From Streptomyces flaveolus (GTDB lineage: Bacteria > Actinomycetota > Actinomycetes > Streptomycetales > Streptomycetaceae), in the NCBI RefSeq assembly GCF_000716535.1, contig NZ_JNWV01000036.1, positions 189,635 through 253,634 of the forward strand: a stretch of DNA of 64,000 nucleotides, read 5' to 3'. This document shows positions 27,162 to 35,223 of the stretch, piece after piece. A program made the translations under genes and the position numbers. Under the pieces are notes generated by a model, which did no database searches, was not told the DNA's origin, and was given only the letters and a program-made list of their open reading frames with translations. How positions within the stretch are numbered: position 1 is the stretch's first letter; each line of letters starts with the position of its first letter.

Positions 27162-28766
27162 TCACGCCGGCTCGGTGACGGTCCGGGCCGCGGCCGGCGG
27201 CTCGACGTGCGTGTGGGGTACGTGCCTCAGCTCGATACGGCGGTGCAGCCGGCGGACGAGGAAGTAGCCGGCGCCGGCGGCCAGGCTCAGCCCGATGAAC
27301 AGCGGGGCGCTCCACCGCAGCCACCATGTCCCGCCGGTGAGGTCGTAGATCTCCGGGCGGGGCCAGGCCAGGTTGACCGTCATGCCCGTCTGGTACAGCA
27401 CGGCGAGCGTGTTGACCGCGATCCCCCGACGGCCCAGCGAGAACAGCGGCCGGCCGGTCTCGTCGACGCCGCCGGGGAGGCCGCCGGTGCGCCGGTGCCG
27501 GATCCGGGTGATCAGCAGCGGCAGCGTCACGCCCAGATAGGCCAGGTACAGCATGGCGATGCAGAGGCTGGAGAGGGCGGTGAAGATCGCCGACTGGCGG
27601 ACGTTGACCAGCAGGGCGATCGCGGCGCCCACGCCCACGACGACCGACGCGACGACCGGTGTGCCGGTACGGGCGGAGACCTTGCCGAGGTGCCGGTGGA
27701 ACGGCAAGGCGCCCTCGCGCGCCATGGAGTACATCATCCGGGCGCCGGAGCTCTGCACGGCCAGGGTGCAGGCGAACACGGCTACCGCGACGCAGCACAG
27801 CAGCAGTCGGCCCAGGACGCCGCCGAGCCGGTCGGTGAGCACCCAGGCCAGGCCGCCGGCGGCGAGCTTGCCGTCGGTCAGGCTGGGCGCCGCCAGCAGC
27901 CCCGCGAGGATCAGCAGCGCCCCGCCGACACCGGAGGTGATCAGCGCCCGCAGGATGGTCCGGGGGGTGGTCCGGCGCGGGCTGTGGGTCTCCTCCGCCA
28001 GTTCTCCCGCCGAGTCGAAGCCGACCATGACGTACGCGGCCATCAGCGAGGAGGCGAGGAAGGCACCGGCGTAGCCGCCGTGGCCGGACCAGCCGGTGTC
28101 GTGGAGCACGGCCTGCGGGCCCCGCTCGGGCAGGAAGAAGAGCACCAGCACCAGCACGACCACGCCGATGATCTCGACGGTGACGCCGAAGCTGGTGGCG
28201 GCGGCCATCTGGCGTATGCCAAGGATGTTCACCACGGTGGTGACCACCAGCAGCAGGCAGCCCAGCAGGACCGCGTTCCGCGCGCCGGTCGGGGAGCCGA
28301 GCGAGGGATCTGCGCCCGGCCCGCCGACGAGCTGGAAGCCGGACCAGATGCCCGGCAGCACCGCCTGCGCCGCGATCGCTGCCGCCGCGACCGTCAAAAT
28401 CTGTCCGATGATCATGATCCAGCCGGTGAACCAGCCCGCCGTGGTGCCGGCGAGCCGGCTCGACCACTGGTAGATCGCCCCGGATATGGGCCAGCGCGCC
28501 GCCAGCTCGGCGAAGCAGAGCGCGACCAGCAACTGGCCCGCGAAGACCAGCGGCCAGGTCCAGAAGAAGGCCGCGCCGCCGAGGCCGTAGCCGAGGCCGA
28601 AGAGCTGGAAGACGGTAGTGAGGATGGACACGAAGGAGAAGCCCGCGGCGAAGGACGCGAAGCCGCCGACTCCGCGGCGAAGTTCCTGCTGGTAGCCGAC
28701 GTCGGCGGGACTGGTCGTGACGTCACCGTCAGGGCGCTGCCGAGCGACGAATTCGGGCCGGCTCAT
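27162..28766 (-). CDS. APC-superfamily permease of the urea/guanidine operon
   Basis: 534 residues with about 12 hydrophobic segments (for example WFTGWIMIIGQILTVAAAAI, AVLLGCLLLVVTTVVNI). The N-terminal GVGGFASFAAGFSFVSILT and MVGFDSAGELAEETHSPRR are typical of amino-acid/choline-type APC permeases. A GGAGGTGCGGCG site precedes the ATG. As first gene of the operon it should bring in the nitrogen source, most likely guanidine or a related compound; the substrate is inferred from context only. Confidence 0.92.
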   Translation of the reverse strand: MSRPEFVARQRPDGDVTTSPADVGYQQELRRGVGGFASFAAGFSFVSILTTVFQLFGLGYGLGGAAFFWTWPLVFAGQLLVALCFAELAARWPISGAIYQWSSRLAGTTAGWFTGWIMIIGQILTVAAAAIAAQAVLPGIWSGFQLVGGPGADPSLGSPTGARNAVLLGCLLLVVTTVVNILGIRQMAAATSFGVTVEIIGVVVLVLVLFFLPERGPQAVLHDTGWSGHGGYAGAFLASSLMAAYVMVGFDSAGELAEETHSPRRTTPRTILRALITSGVGGALLILAGLLAAPSLTDGKLAAGGLAWVLTDRLGGVLGRLLLCCVAVAVFACTLAVQSSGARMMYSMAREGALPFHRHLGKVSARTGTPVVASVVVGVGAAIALLVNVRQSAIFTALSSLCIAMLYLAYLGVTLPLLITRIRHRRTGGLPGGVDETGRPLFSLGRRGIAVNTLAVLYQTGMTVNLAWPRPEIYDLTGGTWWLRWSAPLFIGLSLAAGAGYFLVRRLHRRIELRHVPHTHVEPPAAARTVTEPA

Positions 28767-28791
28767 CGCCGCACCTCCGATCGGTTGCGGT

Positions 28792-28811
28792 TACCTGTCG
28801 TTTGACAGGTA
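28792..28811. promoter_or_regulatory. Palindromic operator before the permease operon
   Basis: TACCTGTC-GTTT-GACAGGTA, a perfect 8-bp inverted repeat with a 4-bp spacer, 26 bp upstream of the permease ATG. Size and symmetry fit a TetR-type dimer. The TetR gene at the operon end is the obvious candidate. Confidence 0.65.
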
Positions 28812-29429
28812 TGGCGATGCTCGACCGCACCGGTCTCGCGCCCGAGTCCCGGGCGTTAACTTCCTGTATCCGGTGCCGCGTGCGGCGTGACCCGGTCAGT
28901 CGCCGCGAACCCGGCGCACATGCCACTGCGCGTACCGCTCGCCGGCTGAGGCAGGTCATGACCACGGCCGCGTGACCTTGCCACCGGTAGGGGCTACGGC
29001 CTTCCGACCGGCCTCGTCCTCGGGGCCGACGTCCCCCTTGTGAGTCCACGCCTCACTCCGCCGAGTGGCACGGGCAGCGAAGGCAGAGGTCGCTTGAGGC
29101 CGCAGGGCCGTCTCGGGGAAGCGGCGTGGGCCCTCGCGGGTGCAGCGGCTGAGTGCTGCCGACCGTACCCGGCCTCCTGGGCCTCCGGTGTGGCCACGGG
29201 ATTCGCTCGCGGATCATGCTGTGCTGTGCTGTGACCGGCTTCCATCCGCTGTGGCGCACCGCCCCGGCCCGTCCACCGCCACTGTGACTGGAGCGCTCCG
29301 GCACGGGGCGGGAAGGCGGTCACACGTTCCCCGGCACCTGGCAACAGACGACAACGCACCCGCGTGAGGGCAGCTGATGCGGAGGTGGCGGGTCCGGCCG
29401 CGAGGCGATCAGCCTCAGCAGGGTGTTCC
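28812..29429. other. Operon leader and unassigned DNA
   Basis: The first 120 bases would be promoter and 5' region of the minus-strand permease operon. They contain two small hairpins on the minus strand (GCGGCG/CGCCGC and GCCCG/CGGGC). The rest shows no gene. Confidence 0.4.
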
Positions 29430-29750
29430 GGCGGCCTGGGACTTGCGGGCGCCGGAAAGACCACGGCGATGAAGCTGGTGGCCAAGGCGGTGGATGCGGC
29501 CGGCGGACGGCTGATCCCGCTCGCACCGTCCTCCCGCGCGGCGAAAGTCCTCGGCGACGACCTCCAGCGGCGCGCCCACACCCTGCACTCCTGGCTGCAC
29601 CAGCACGGCCGGCTCGGCCGGGCCGGCCAAGGCGAAGCGGCCGGCAAGGACTTCCAACTACGCTGAGGCGACGTCGTCGTGGTCGATGAGGCGGGCATGG
29701 CCGGCACCCTCTGCTCGATCGAATCCTCGCCGACGCGGCGGCCGCCGGGG
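29430..29750 (+). pseudogene. Helicase fragment of a TrwC/TraA-type conjugative relaxase
   Basis: GLAGAGKTTAM is a Walker A motif, and LIPLAPSSRAAKVLGDDL plus HTLHSWLHQ are the following helicase motifs. A stop codon at 29664-29666 interrupts before the Walker B region GDVVVVDEAGMAGT, and the next bases shift frame (LDRILADAAAAGA in another frame). Relaxase and later helicase motifs are absent. It marks a lost conjugative element or plasmid. Confidence 0.7.
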
Positions 29751-30134
29751 CGGGACGACCGTTCCAACCGCTCGCTGAACGCCGAGTGGGTGGAGCTCAC
29801 CAACGACTCGCGGCGGGCGGTGAACCTGGACGGCTGGACCCTCGCGGACGAGGACGGCCACACCTACACGTTTGACCACTACCGGCTGAGCGGCCGCGCG
29901 ACCGTCCGTGTCCACACCGGCATCGGCCGCGACAACAGGACGGACCTGTACCAGGACCGGCGGGCGTACGTGTGGGACAACCACTCCGACACCGCGACCC
30001 TGCGCAATCACCGTGACCGGTTTGTCGACGAGGTGTCCTGGGGCTACGACCGCGACCACCGCGGCGACGACCGGCGCTACCGTGGTGACCACCGCGGTGA
30101 CGGCTGGCGTCACGGCGGTGACCACCGCCACTGA
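29751..30134 (+). pseudogene. Lamin-tail-domain protein lacking its N-terminus
   Basis: From about SPGRDDRSN the frame matches Streptomyces exported lamin-tail proteins: NAEWVELTNDSRRAVNLDGW, a DEDGHTYTF loop, GIGRDNRTDLYQDRRAYVW and VDEVSWGYD. It ends in an Asp/His/Gly/Arg-rich tail. The signal peptide is gone, because the 5' end joins the helicase fragment in the same frame. It could only be made as an odd cytoplasmic fusion from 29679. Confidence 0.7.
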
Positions 30135-30537
30135 CCTCACGCGGCGGTAGATGACGCCGGCCCATGGGCCGGACGCCGTCGACGGTGGGTCGCCTCGTGC
30201 GGGGGCGGCCCACCTTGCGTACGCGTGTGGCGGGGTCAGCAGGGTGGGGGAGCCGTCCCATCCCACTCGGTTGCTTGCCGACGTTCCGGGCCGGTGTCCG
30301 GTGAGGGTGTCGCGATCGGACTCGGGGGCCGGCCGCGACACCCTCACTCTGGAGGGCATTCACAACGCATACAGCGGGGTGCCCCTTGCCAGTGCACGTA
30401 CACGGAGCCGAATGGGTGCTCTGATCACGGCCTTTTGCGTACGCCACGTGGGCGGGGCGCTGGTGTGCTGACACGGTGCGGGCCGTGGGTGACGTCCATA
30501 GGCTGGGGGTGCTCGGGGCGAGTAGGAAAGGTGTGCC
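30135..30537. other. No recognisable gene
   Basis: The end of the stretch is the native leader of the truncated Ku gene, with AGGAAAGGTGTGCC before its ATG. Confidence 0.35.
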
Positions 30538-30657
30538 ATGCCCCGAGCGATCTGGTCCGGCGCGATCTCCTTCGGCCTGGTCACTTCTCTGAACTACTGT
30601 AAGACGATCTCCAACTGGGGCTGTTGGGTAAGCCTGCGGCTGTGGGAACGAGACTGA
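30538..30657 (+). pseudogene. ku: Ku gene cut after 16 codons
   Basis: The start MPRAIWSGAISFGLVT is the highly conserved N-terminus of bacterial Ku, the DNA-end-binding partner of LigD in non-homologous end joining. At 30586 the sequence leaves the family and reaches a stop at 30655. The breakpoint abuts the remnant of a methyltransferase. A separate LigD-type ligase gene lies about 10 kb away. Confidence 0.75.
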
Positions 30658-30890
30658 GCGCCGACGGCTGGCTGGAAGACACGCGGACGTCTTACGACAC
30701 CGAGGACGCCAGTTATGCAGATATGACGCGGCACTCTTGGAAGAACACCCGAGGAGCGCGCTGTCCTGGCGTTGTTCGCGGAGAGGGTGCGCGACGGGGG
30801 CGGGGGACTGGTCGCTGACGTGGGCTGCGGGACGGGAAGGAGCACGGCTCACTTGTGTCAACTGGGCTTGGATGCGGTTGGCCACCCTCG
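30640..30890 (+). pseudogene. SAM-dependent methyltransferase N-terminal remnant
   Basis: RTSYDTEDASYADMTRH is followed, after a frameshift, by ALFAERVRDGGGGLVADVGC and GTGRSTAHLCQLGLDAVG. This is the N-terminal helix and SAM-binding motif I of class I methyltransferases. The rest of the enzyme is missing. Confidence 0.7.
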
Positions 30891-31000
30891 ACGGCTTCAT
30901 CGCCGGCATCGGCCTCGCCCTAGACATCCCTACATCGTCCTGACCAGCCGAAGTCAGATAATGCTGTGCAGTCCGCCGGATGGCAGGAGACGCTGGTGCA

Positions 31001-31771
31001 GTGAATCAGGTTCAGGAGATCGTGGGGCTGGTCGGCGGTGTGCTGGGCCAGGATGTCATCGGCACCTACCTCCACGGCTCCGCCGTGCTCGGTGGGCTCA
31101 GGCCGGCCAGCGACGTGGACGTGTTGGTCGTCTCCCGGCGGCCAATGGACGAACAGGATCGACGGGCACTCCTCGGTGGGCTGCTCCGGATCTCCGGCTC
31201 CCAAAACAAGGTCCGCCCGGTCGAGGTCACCGTGATCGTCCAGTCCGAGGTCCGGCCGTGGCGGTACCCGCCGACCTGCGACTTCCTCTACGGCGAGTGG
31301 CTGCGTGCCGAGTACGAGGCCGGGGAGGTCCCCCAGGCTGAGCCGATGCCCGATCTGGCCCTGCTGATCACCATGGCGCTGAACGGCGACCGCCCCCGCA
31401 CTGGCCCCCGCCCCGCGCAGGTCCTCGACCCGGTTCCGCGGGCCGACCTGATCCGGGCGAGCGTGGCAGGTATCCCCGGCCTGCTCGACGGCCTGGACAG
31501 TGACACCCGCAACGTTCTGCTGACCTTCGCCCGAATCTGGACCACGCTCGCCACTGGCCAGATCAAGTCGAAGGACGCCGCTGCCGACTGGGCCCTCGCG
31601 CAGCTCCCGCCCGAGCATCGGCCCGCCCTCGAACACGCCAGGCAGCTCTATCTCAACTGCCCGTACGCCGAGGAGAGCTGGAGCGATGCATTGCAGGCAC
31701 AGGTGCGTCCGCATGTGGACCGCGTGCTCGCTGAGATCGACCGGCTGAGCACCCGAACCCCGCGGGTGTGA
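31001..31771 (+). CDS. Aminoglycoside nucleotidyltransferase, AadA-like (ANT(3'')-type)
   Basis: 256 residues from GTG 31001, with GCAGGAGACG upstream (an ATG 21 bases upstream is in frame). The start VNQVQEIVGLVGGVLGQD matches AadA N-termini. The nucleotidyltransferase signature is YLHGSAVLGGLRPASDVDVL with the metal-binding Asp pair. The C-terminal helical domain carries RNVLLTFARIWTTLATG and SKDAAADWALAQLP, as in the family. It would adenylylate streptomycin/spectinomycin-type drugs. Whether it confers resistance or acts on another alcohol is open. It stands alone between relics, which suggests transfer. Confidence 0.88.
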   Translation: MNQVQEIVGLVGGVLGQDVIGTYLHGSAVLGGLRPASDVDVLVVSRRPMDEQDRRALLGGLLRISGSQNKVRPVEVTVIVQSEVRPWRYPPTCDFLYGEWLRAEYEAGEVPQAEPMPDLALLITMALNGDRPRTGPRPAQVLDPVPRADLIRASVAGIPGLLDGLDSDTRNVLLTFARIWTTLATGQIKSKDAAADWALAQLPPEHRPALEHARQLYLNCPYAEESWSDALQAQVRPHVDRVLAEIDRLSTRTPRV

Positions 31772-31959
31772 GGGCCGCTATCTCGGGTGTCAGGCCTGAC
31801 GGTGGTCCTCCTGCGCCCTGCCGAGCCCTCCAGCAGGGAGTGAGCAGCCCGGCGGCGGCGACGTTGCCCACCGCACGCGACCAGGCTGGTCCAGTACCCG
31901 TCGCAAGGCGCACCTCACAGCCCTCGGCCAGGCCATGGCGGAGTGAACGCCGCGCCACG

Positions 31960-32210
31960 GGCGTCTCCTCGGCCCATCTCGTCACCCTGAAGCGCCGAAC
32001 CCAGTAACCGAGCTCTTGGCGCACGTCCAGGTAGAAGCGCAGCCGGACGCCGGGCTCGCCAGGCGCCCCGGGCGTGGTGTCCGCGGTCGCGGTTGCCCAC
32101 CGCCCGGCGAGCAGTTCCTGAACGGCGAAGGCGGTCTGGTCGTCACAGGCTGCGACCTAGACGACGGCCAGACCCGGCTCCGCCACGTGTACTACGCTGA
32201 TCGGCTTCAT
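31960..32210 (-). pseudogene. DUF6207-family small protein with a nonsense codon
   Basis: From ATG 32210 the minus strand reads MKPISVVHVAEPGLAVV, a TAG, then VAACDDQTAFAVQELLAGRW, TATAD, and PGVRLRFYLDVRQELG. This is the pattern of the streptomycete DUF6207 family, about 70 residues. The TAG replaces a Glu-like position (one base change from GAG), and the frame runs on past the normal end. Function of the family is unknown. Confidence 0.65.
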
Positions 32211-32465
32211 GCCCGGCACCACGCGCCGGAGCCGCCCGTAGTTCTCCGCTTCTGGCGGTGTTCACCCGACCGAGTAGGTCAGCTCATGGCGACGACGTCG
32301 GCGGTGCCAGCCGTGCTCGGGTGAGCTCCGAGAAGGCTTCGATACGGGCGCGTGGTGCCTTACGAGTGAGAGCGAGTGATCGCCGTGGGGGTCCAGGCAG
32401 GGGCCGAGCGAGCGCGGACGGCATTCACGCTGGACTGCGGACGGCAGGACGGGCAGGACGAACGC
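32211..32465. other. No recognisable gene
   Basis: Neither strand shows family features. This is the upstream side of the second candidate RNA. Confidence 0.35.
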
Positions 32466-32660
32466 GGGAATGTTCGCCGGGCAGGTGTGGTTGAACACGC
32501 CGTGATGGTGAGGGGCCAGTGTCCCCGGGCCTCATCTATTGCATGTGAGGACGATCGTTCGGCTGAAGCCTCGCATTGCCTTTCGCCGCGTAGGCGACCG
32601 CCCTTCACGATCACGCCCCTCGCGGGTTCGCCCCGGCCAGCACGCTCGCCGGGGCGTTCT
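32466..32660 (+). ncRNA. Candidate structured RNA, copy 2, ending in a hairpin terminator
   Basis: Aligns with 12891-13095. The core 32521-32598 repeats GTCCCCGGGCCTCA, GGACGATCGTTCGGCTGAAG and GCCTTTCGCCGCGTAGGCG with few changes. Here the first stem is CCTCA/TGAGG, a compensatory difference from copy 1. A terminator follows at 32629-32656 (CGCCCCGGC/GCCGGGGCG, then TTCTCG). It lies upstream of a small LexA-like regulator gene. The function is unknown. Confidence 0.55.
32629..32656 (+). terminator. Terminator hairpin of candidate RNA copy 2
   Basis: Nine-bp arms CGCCCCGGC and GCCGGGGCG with a 10-nt loop, followed by TTCTCGCTT. Confidence 0.65.
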
Positions 32661-32837
32661 CGCTTCAGTTCCCTGGCGCCGCTCCGCCTCGGCGATCCAG
32701 CGGTCGATGAGCCCCAGCTGCCGGACGGCCTGCTGCTCGACGACGCGCCGGGCGAAGCGCAGCGCGTCCAGACGCGAGATCGGCTGCTCACCACCCACCT
32801 GCGCCTCCTGGCCTGCCGTGTCTTCGTTTGCTCTCAA
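32660..32837 (-). CDS. Possible small hypothetical protein
   Basis: A minus-strand frame from TTG 32837 (or an internal GTG near 32799) contains GGEQPISRLDALRFARRVVE and QQAVRQLGLIDRWIAEAERR, which reads like a real amphipathic helical protein. The frame stays open to 32532, through the terminator and the candidate RNA, so the natural end is unclear. It is divergent from the LexA-like gene, 26 bp apart. Confidence 0.45.
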
Positions 32838-32863
32838 ATTCGAACTAGCGCTCTAATCGAAGT

Positions 32864-33082
32864 ATGCACCGCGTCGACTACCTCACCGACACCCAGGAGC
32901 GCATCCTGCGCTGCATCCGCCGGCACATCGCCGACCACGGCGAAGCGCCGACGATGCAGCAGATCGGCGCGGCTGTCGGCATGCGCAGCCGGGCCTCCGT
33001 GTACTACCAGCTGCGCGAGCTGGAGGCGAAACGCGCGATCGTCCGCGAGCCGGGCCGGTCGCGAGGAATCCGTCTCGCATGA
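32864..33082 (+). CDS. Small LexA-N-terminal-type winged-helix protein
   Basis: 72 residues from ATG 32864. It corresponds only to the LexA DNA-binding domain: TDTQERILRCIRRHIADHGE, APTMQQIGAAVG, RSRASVYYQLRELEAKRAIV. There is no autoprotease part. Similar stand-alone proteins are common in Streptomyces and their targets are unknown. The leader has TTCGAAC and TCGAAG repeats; CGAAC is a half-site of the actinobacterial SOS box, but the other half is not conserved. A one-base-shifted ATGA links it to the next small gene. Confidence 0.8.
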   Translation: MHRVDYLTDTQERILRCIRRHIADHGEAPTMQQIGAAVGMRSRASVYYQLRELEAKRAIVREPGRSRGIRLA

Positions 33083-33245
33083 CCGGCGCCAGCCGCTACC
33101 ACTTGCTGCTCTTCGGCGGCCGGCTGGTGCAGCACGGCTGTTGGGCCGGGAGGAGGTGACGCGGGACAAGTTCCGCCGCTGGGTCGGCGAGTACGGGAGC
33201 ATGCCCGACGCTCGCGTCAGCCTCTCAGAAGCCGTTCTCACTTAA
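33079..33245 (+). pseudogene. Small conserved hypothetical gene with a frameshift
   Basis: ATG 33079 overlaps the previous stop (ATGA). The first frame gives MTGASRYHLLLFGGRLVQHG and stops. The continuation GREEVTRDKFRRWVGEYG, then PDARVSLSEAVLT, is in another frame. The two halves fit a short streptomycete protein seen beside LexA-like genes. A single-base error or mutation near 33140 would explain it. Confidence 0.5.
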
Positions 33246-33480
33246 AAGTGGGTCGAACCCCTGTGAGACTTGTCTTGTGCGAAATCCGGGCCCATGGCAG
33301 CGGCGCGGTTGCCACCTCAGCGGAGCGATCCGCTGACGCTCTTCACCTTCAACGACATCGGACACGAAACGGCAAGGCGGTCATAGAGCCGCAGGTCAGG
33401 CCGTGTCCGGCCCGTACGTGTGGAGAGCGACCGCGGAGAACTCAGCGGGAGCGCTGACCCACTCCGCCCGACCCCCGCGC
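33246..33480. other. No recognisable gene
   Basis: Downstream flank of the amine oxidase terminator; no coding features. Confidence 0.35.
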
Positions 33481-33526
33481 GTGGGGAGCGACGGTGAGAC
33501 CACCGTCATGCACGCTCGCTCCCCAC
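33481..33526 (-). terminator. Hairpin terminator of the amine oxidase gene
   Basis: Arms GTGGGGAGCGA and TCGCTCCCCAC, 11 bp, 80 bases beyond the stop of the minus-strand oxidase. Confidence 0.65.
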
Positions 33527-33606
33527 GGCGCGACCTGTGCCCCGTGGGGGGCGGCGAACCGTGCAGCAAGACGCTGCCCTGCGGGCGACCGGGCCGCGAG
33601 GGCGCG

Positions 33607-35223
33607 TCAGGAGGCGAGCACGCGCTGGTGCAACTCGGTGACGACCTTGCGGGCAGAGGAGATCGCGCCGTGCTGCCAGGCGTCCAGATAGCTGAGGTAG
33701 TCACCGGCGAAGTACACGTGCCCCTGGGCCGTGTTGAGCGGCGCGTACGCCGGTGCGTCGGGGCCGCCGGGCATGGAGTGCCAGGCGCCTTCGAGGTAGG
33801 GGACGAACTTCCACTGGTGGGAGTAGGACGCGGCGAGTTCGCTGCGGTACTTGCCGCCGTGGATCTTGACGCCCTGGTCAAGGGCGCGTTCCAGGCGCTG
33901 GGCCGGGGTGAGGGCCGAGTACACGTCGGAGTGGGCACCCGTGTTGTAGTAGCCGATGATCAGGCCGCGCTCGCCAAGGTGCCCGTAGGACGGGTACCAG
34001 ATGTGATCGAGGTCCAGGTCGGTCTCGGTGATGCCGCCGAAGATTCTGAAATCCCTCTCCCACCAGCGGCTCTTGTACTCGAGGCCGATCTTGGAGGCAT
34101 AGGACGGTTTCACCGCCCGCAGGGCGGTCTGCACGGCGGTGCCGAGGTTGTGCGAGGTCCTGGCCAGGATGTGCGGGGCGAGGGTGGCGATGCAGTAGTC
34201 GGCCGTGATGGTGCGGGTACGGCCGTTCTGGGTGTAGGTGATCAACACGCCGTCGGAGGTGTTCTTGATGTCGGTGACGGGTGCGCCGGTGCGGATCTTC
34301 TCTTCGCCTATGGCGCGGGCGAACGCCATCGGTATCCGGTCCATGCCGCCGACGGGCTGGAACATCAGCATCGCCTGGTCGTAGCCGAACTCGAAGGAGA
34401 AGTAGCGGCCCACGTTGGAGGCGAACACATCGGAGAGGGAAGGTACGTCACCGAGTTTCTCGCCGGGGGTGCCGGCAGCGCCCGGGACGACGCTGAAGCC
34501 GCGGTGTTCGGTCCCTGTGTACGTGTAGTCGGAGCCGAGCGAGCCGTAGCTCTTGAGGAAGGTGAGTAGCCGTTCCTTGTCGTCCGCCGTCAACTCAGCG
34601 TCCAGGGCACCGGAGTTGGTGGCCTTGGACAGCAATTCGGAGATGTAGCCGTAGACGTCGGCCTTGGCGGTGCGGTACTGAACCGGAGCCTTCATGCCGG
34701 TGGTCTCGTTGTAGATGAGCGCGCCGGCATTGGTGTTGGTGAAGACCTCGATGGGCACGCCGAGCTCGCGGCAGTAGTCGAGGGTGACCATCCACTGGGC
34801 GAGGCGTGCGGGGCCGGCGTTCATGTACTGGCCCTTGCTGAATCCCGCGGTCTGGCTGACACCGTTGATGTCGGTCAGCCGGTCGCCGCCGCGGACGGTG
34901 AGGTTGCGGCCTCCGACGCGATCGCGTGCTTCGAGGACCGTACAGTCGTAGCCGGCCTTGCCGAGTTCGTAGGCCGAGGTGAGACCGGCGATGCCGCCGC
35001 CGATGACGACGACCTTGGCGGGCCTGCCCTTACGGCCCTGGAGGGTGAAGTCGCTGCGCTTAGGGGCGCGGAACGGTGCTTCCTTCTCCGCTGCGTAGGA
35101 GGCGGTGGGGGCGAGGCCGAGCGCCCCCATCGTGGCGAACATGGCGCCGGCACCGCCGGTCACACCCACACTGCGCAGGAACGCGCGTCGGCTTGTTCCC
35201 GTTCCGATTTGAGGCTCTGCCAT
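33607..35223 (-). CDS. TAT-exported flavin amine oxidase (L-amino-acid/monoamine oxidase family)
   Basis: 538 residues from ATG 35223 with GGAAGGGGAG upstream. A twin-arginine signal TSRRAFLRSVG precedes a hydrophobic stretch ending in ASYAAE. The FAD-binding motif VVIGGGIAGLTSAYELGKAG and the GG doublet DRVGGRNLTVRGG follow. FEFGYDQAMLMFQPVGGMDR is a substrate-domain block, and the C-terminal VYFAGDYLSYLDAWQHGA is the second FAD contact. It oxidatively deaminates amino acids or amines, giving H2O2 and ammonia outside the membrane. Exact substrate unknown; the length is shorter than Streptomyces L-glutamate oxidases. Confidence 0.92.
   Translation of the reverse strand: MAEPQIGTGTSRRAFLRSVGVTGGAGAMFATMGALGLAPTASYAAEKEAPFRAPKRSDFTLQGRKGRPAKVVVIGGGIAGLTSAYELGKAGYDCTVLEARDRVGGRNLTVRGGDRLTDINGVSQTAGFSKGQYMNAGPARLAQWMVTLDYCRELGVPIEVFTNTNAGALIYNETTGMKAPVQYRTAKADVYGYISELLSKATNSGALDAELTADDKERLLTFLKSYGSLGSDYTYTGTEHRGFSVVPGAAGTPGEKLGDVPSLSDVFASNVGRYFSFEFGYDQAMLMFQPVGGMDRIPMAFARAIGEEKIRTGAPVTDIKNTSDGVLITYTQNGRTRTITADYCIATLAPHILARTSHNLGTAVQTALRAVKPSYASKIGLEYKSRWWERDFRIFGGITETDLDLDHIWYPSYGHLGERGLIIGYYNTGAHSDVYSALTPAQRLERALDQGVKIHGGKYRSELAASYSHQWKFVPYLEGAWHSMPGGPDAPAYAPLNTAQGHVYFAGDYLSYLDAWQHGAISSARKVVTELHQRVLAS

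Noticed and set aside
28767..29000. A guanidine-I (ykkC) riboswitch in the permease leader; the minus strand has GGGTTCGCGGCG and later CGCCCGGGACT, vaguely like ykkC pieces.
   Set aside because: The diagnostic GGTCCGAGAG-type and AAAAGCCCGGGAG-type blocks are absent. Only a covariance-model search could rescue it.
32830..32863. An SOS box in front of the LexA-like gene (TTCGAAC...TCGAAG).
   Set aside because: The actinobacterial box is CGAAC-N4-GTTCG; only one half-site fits.
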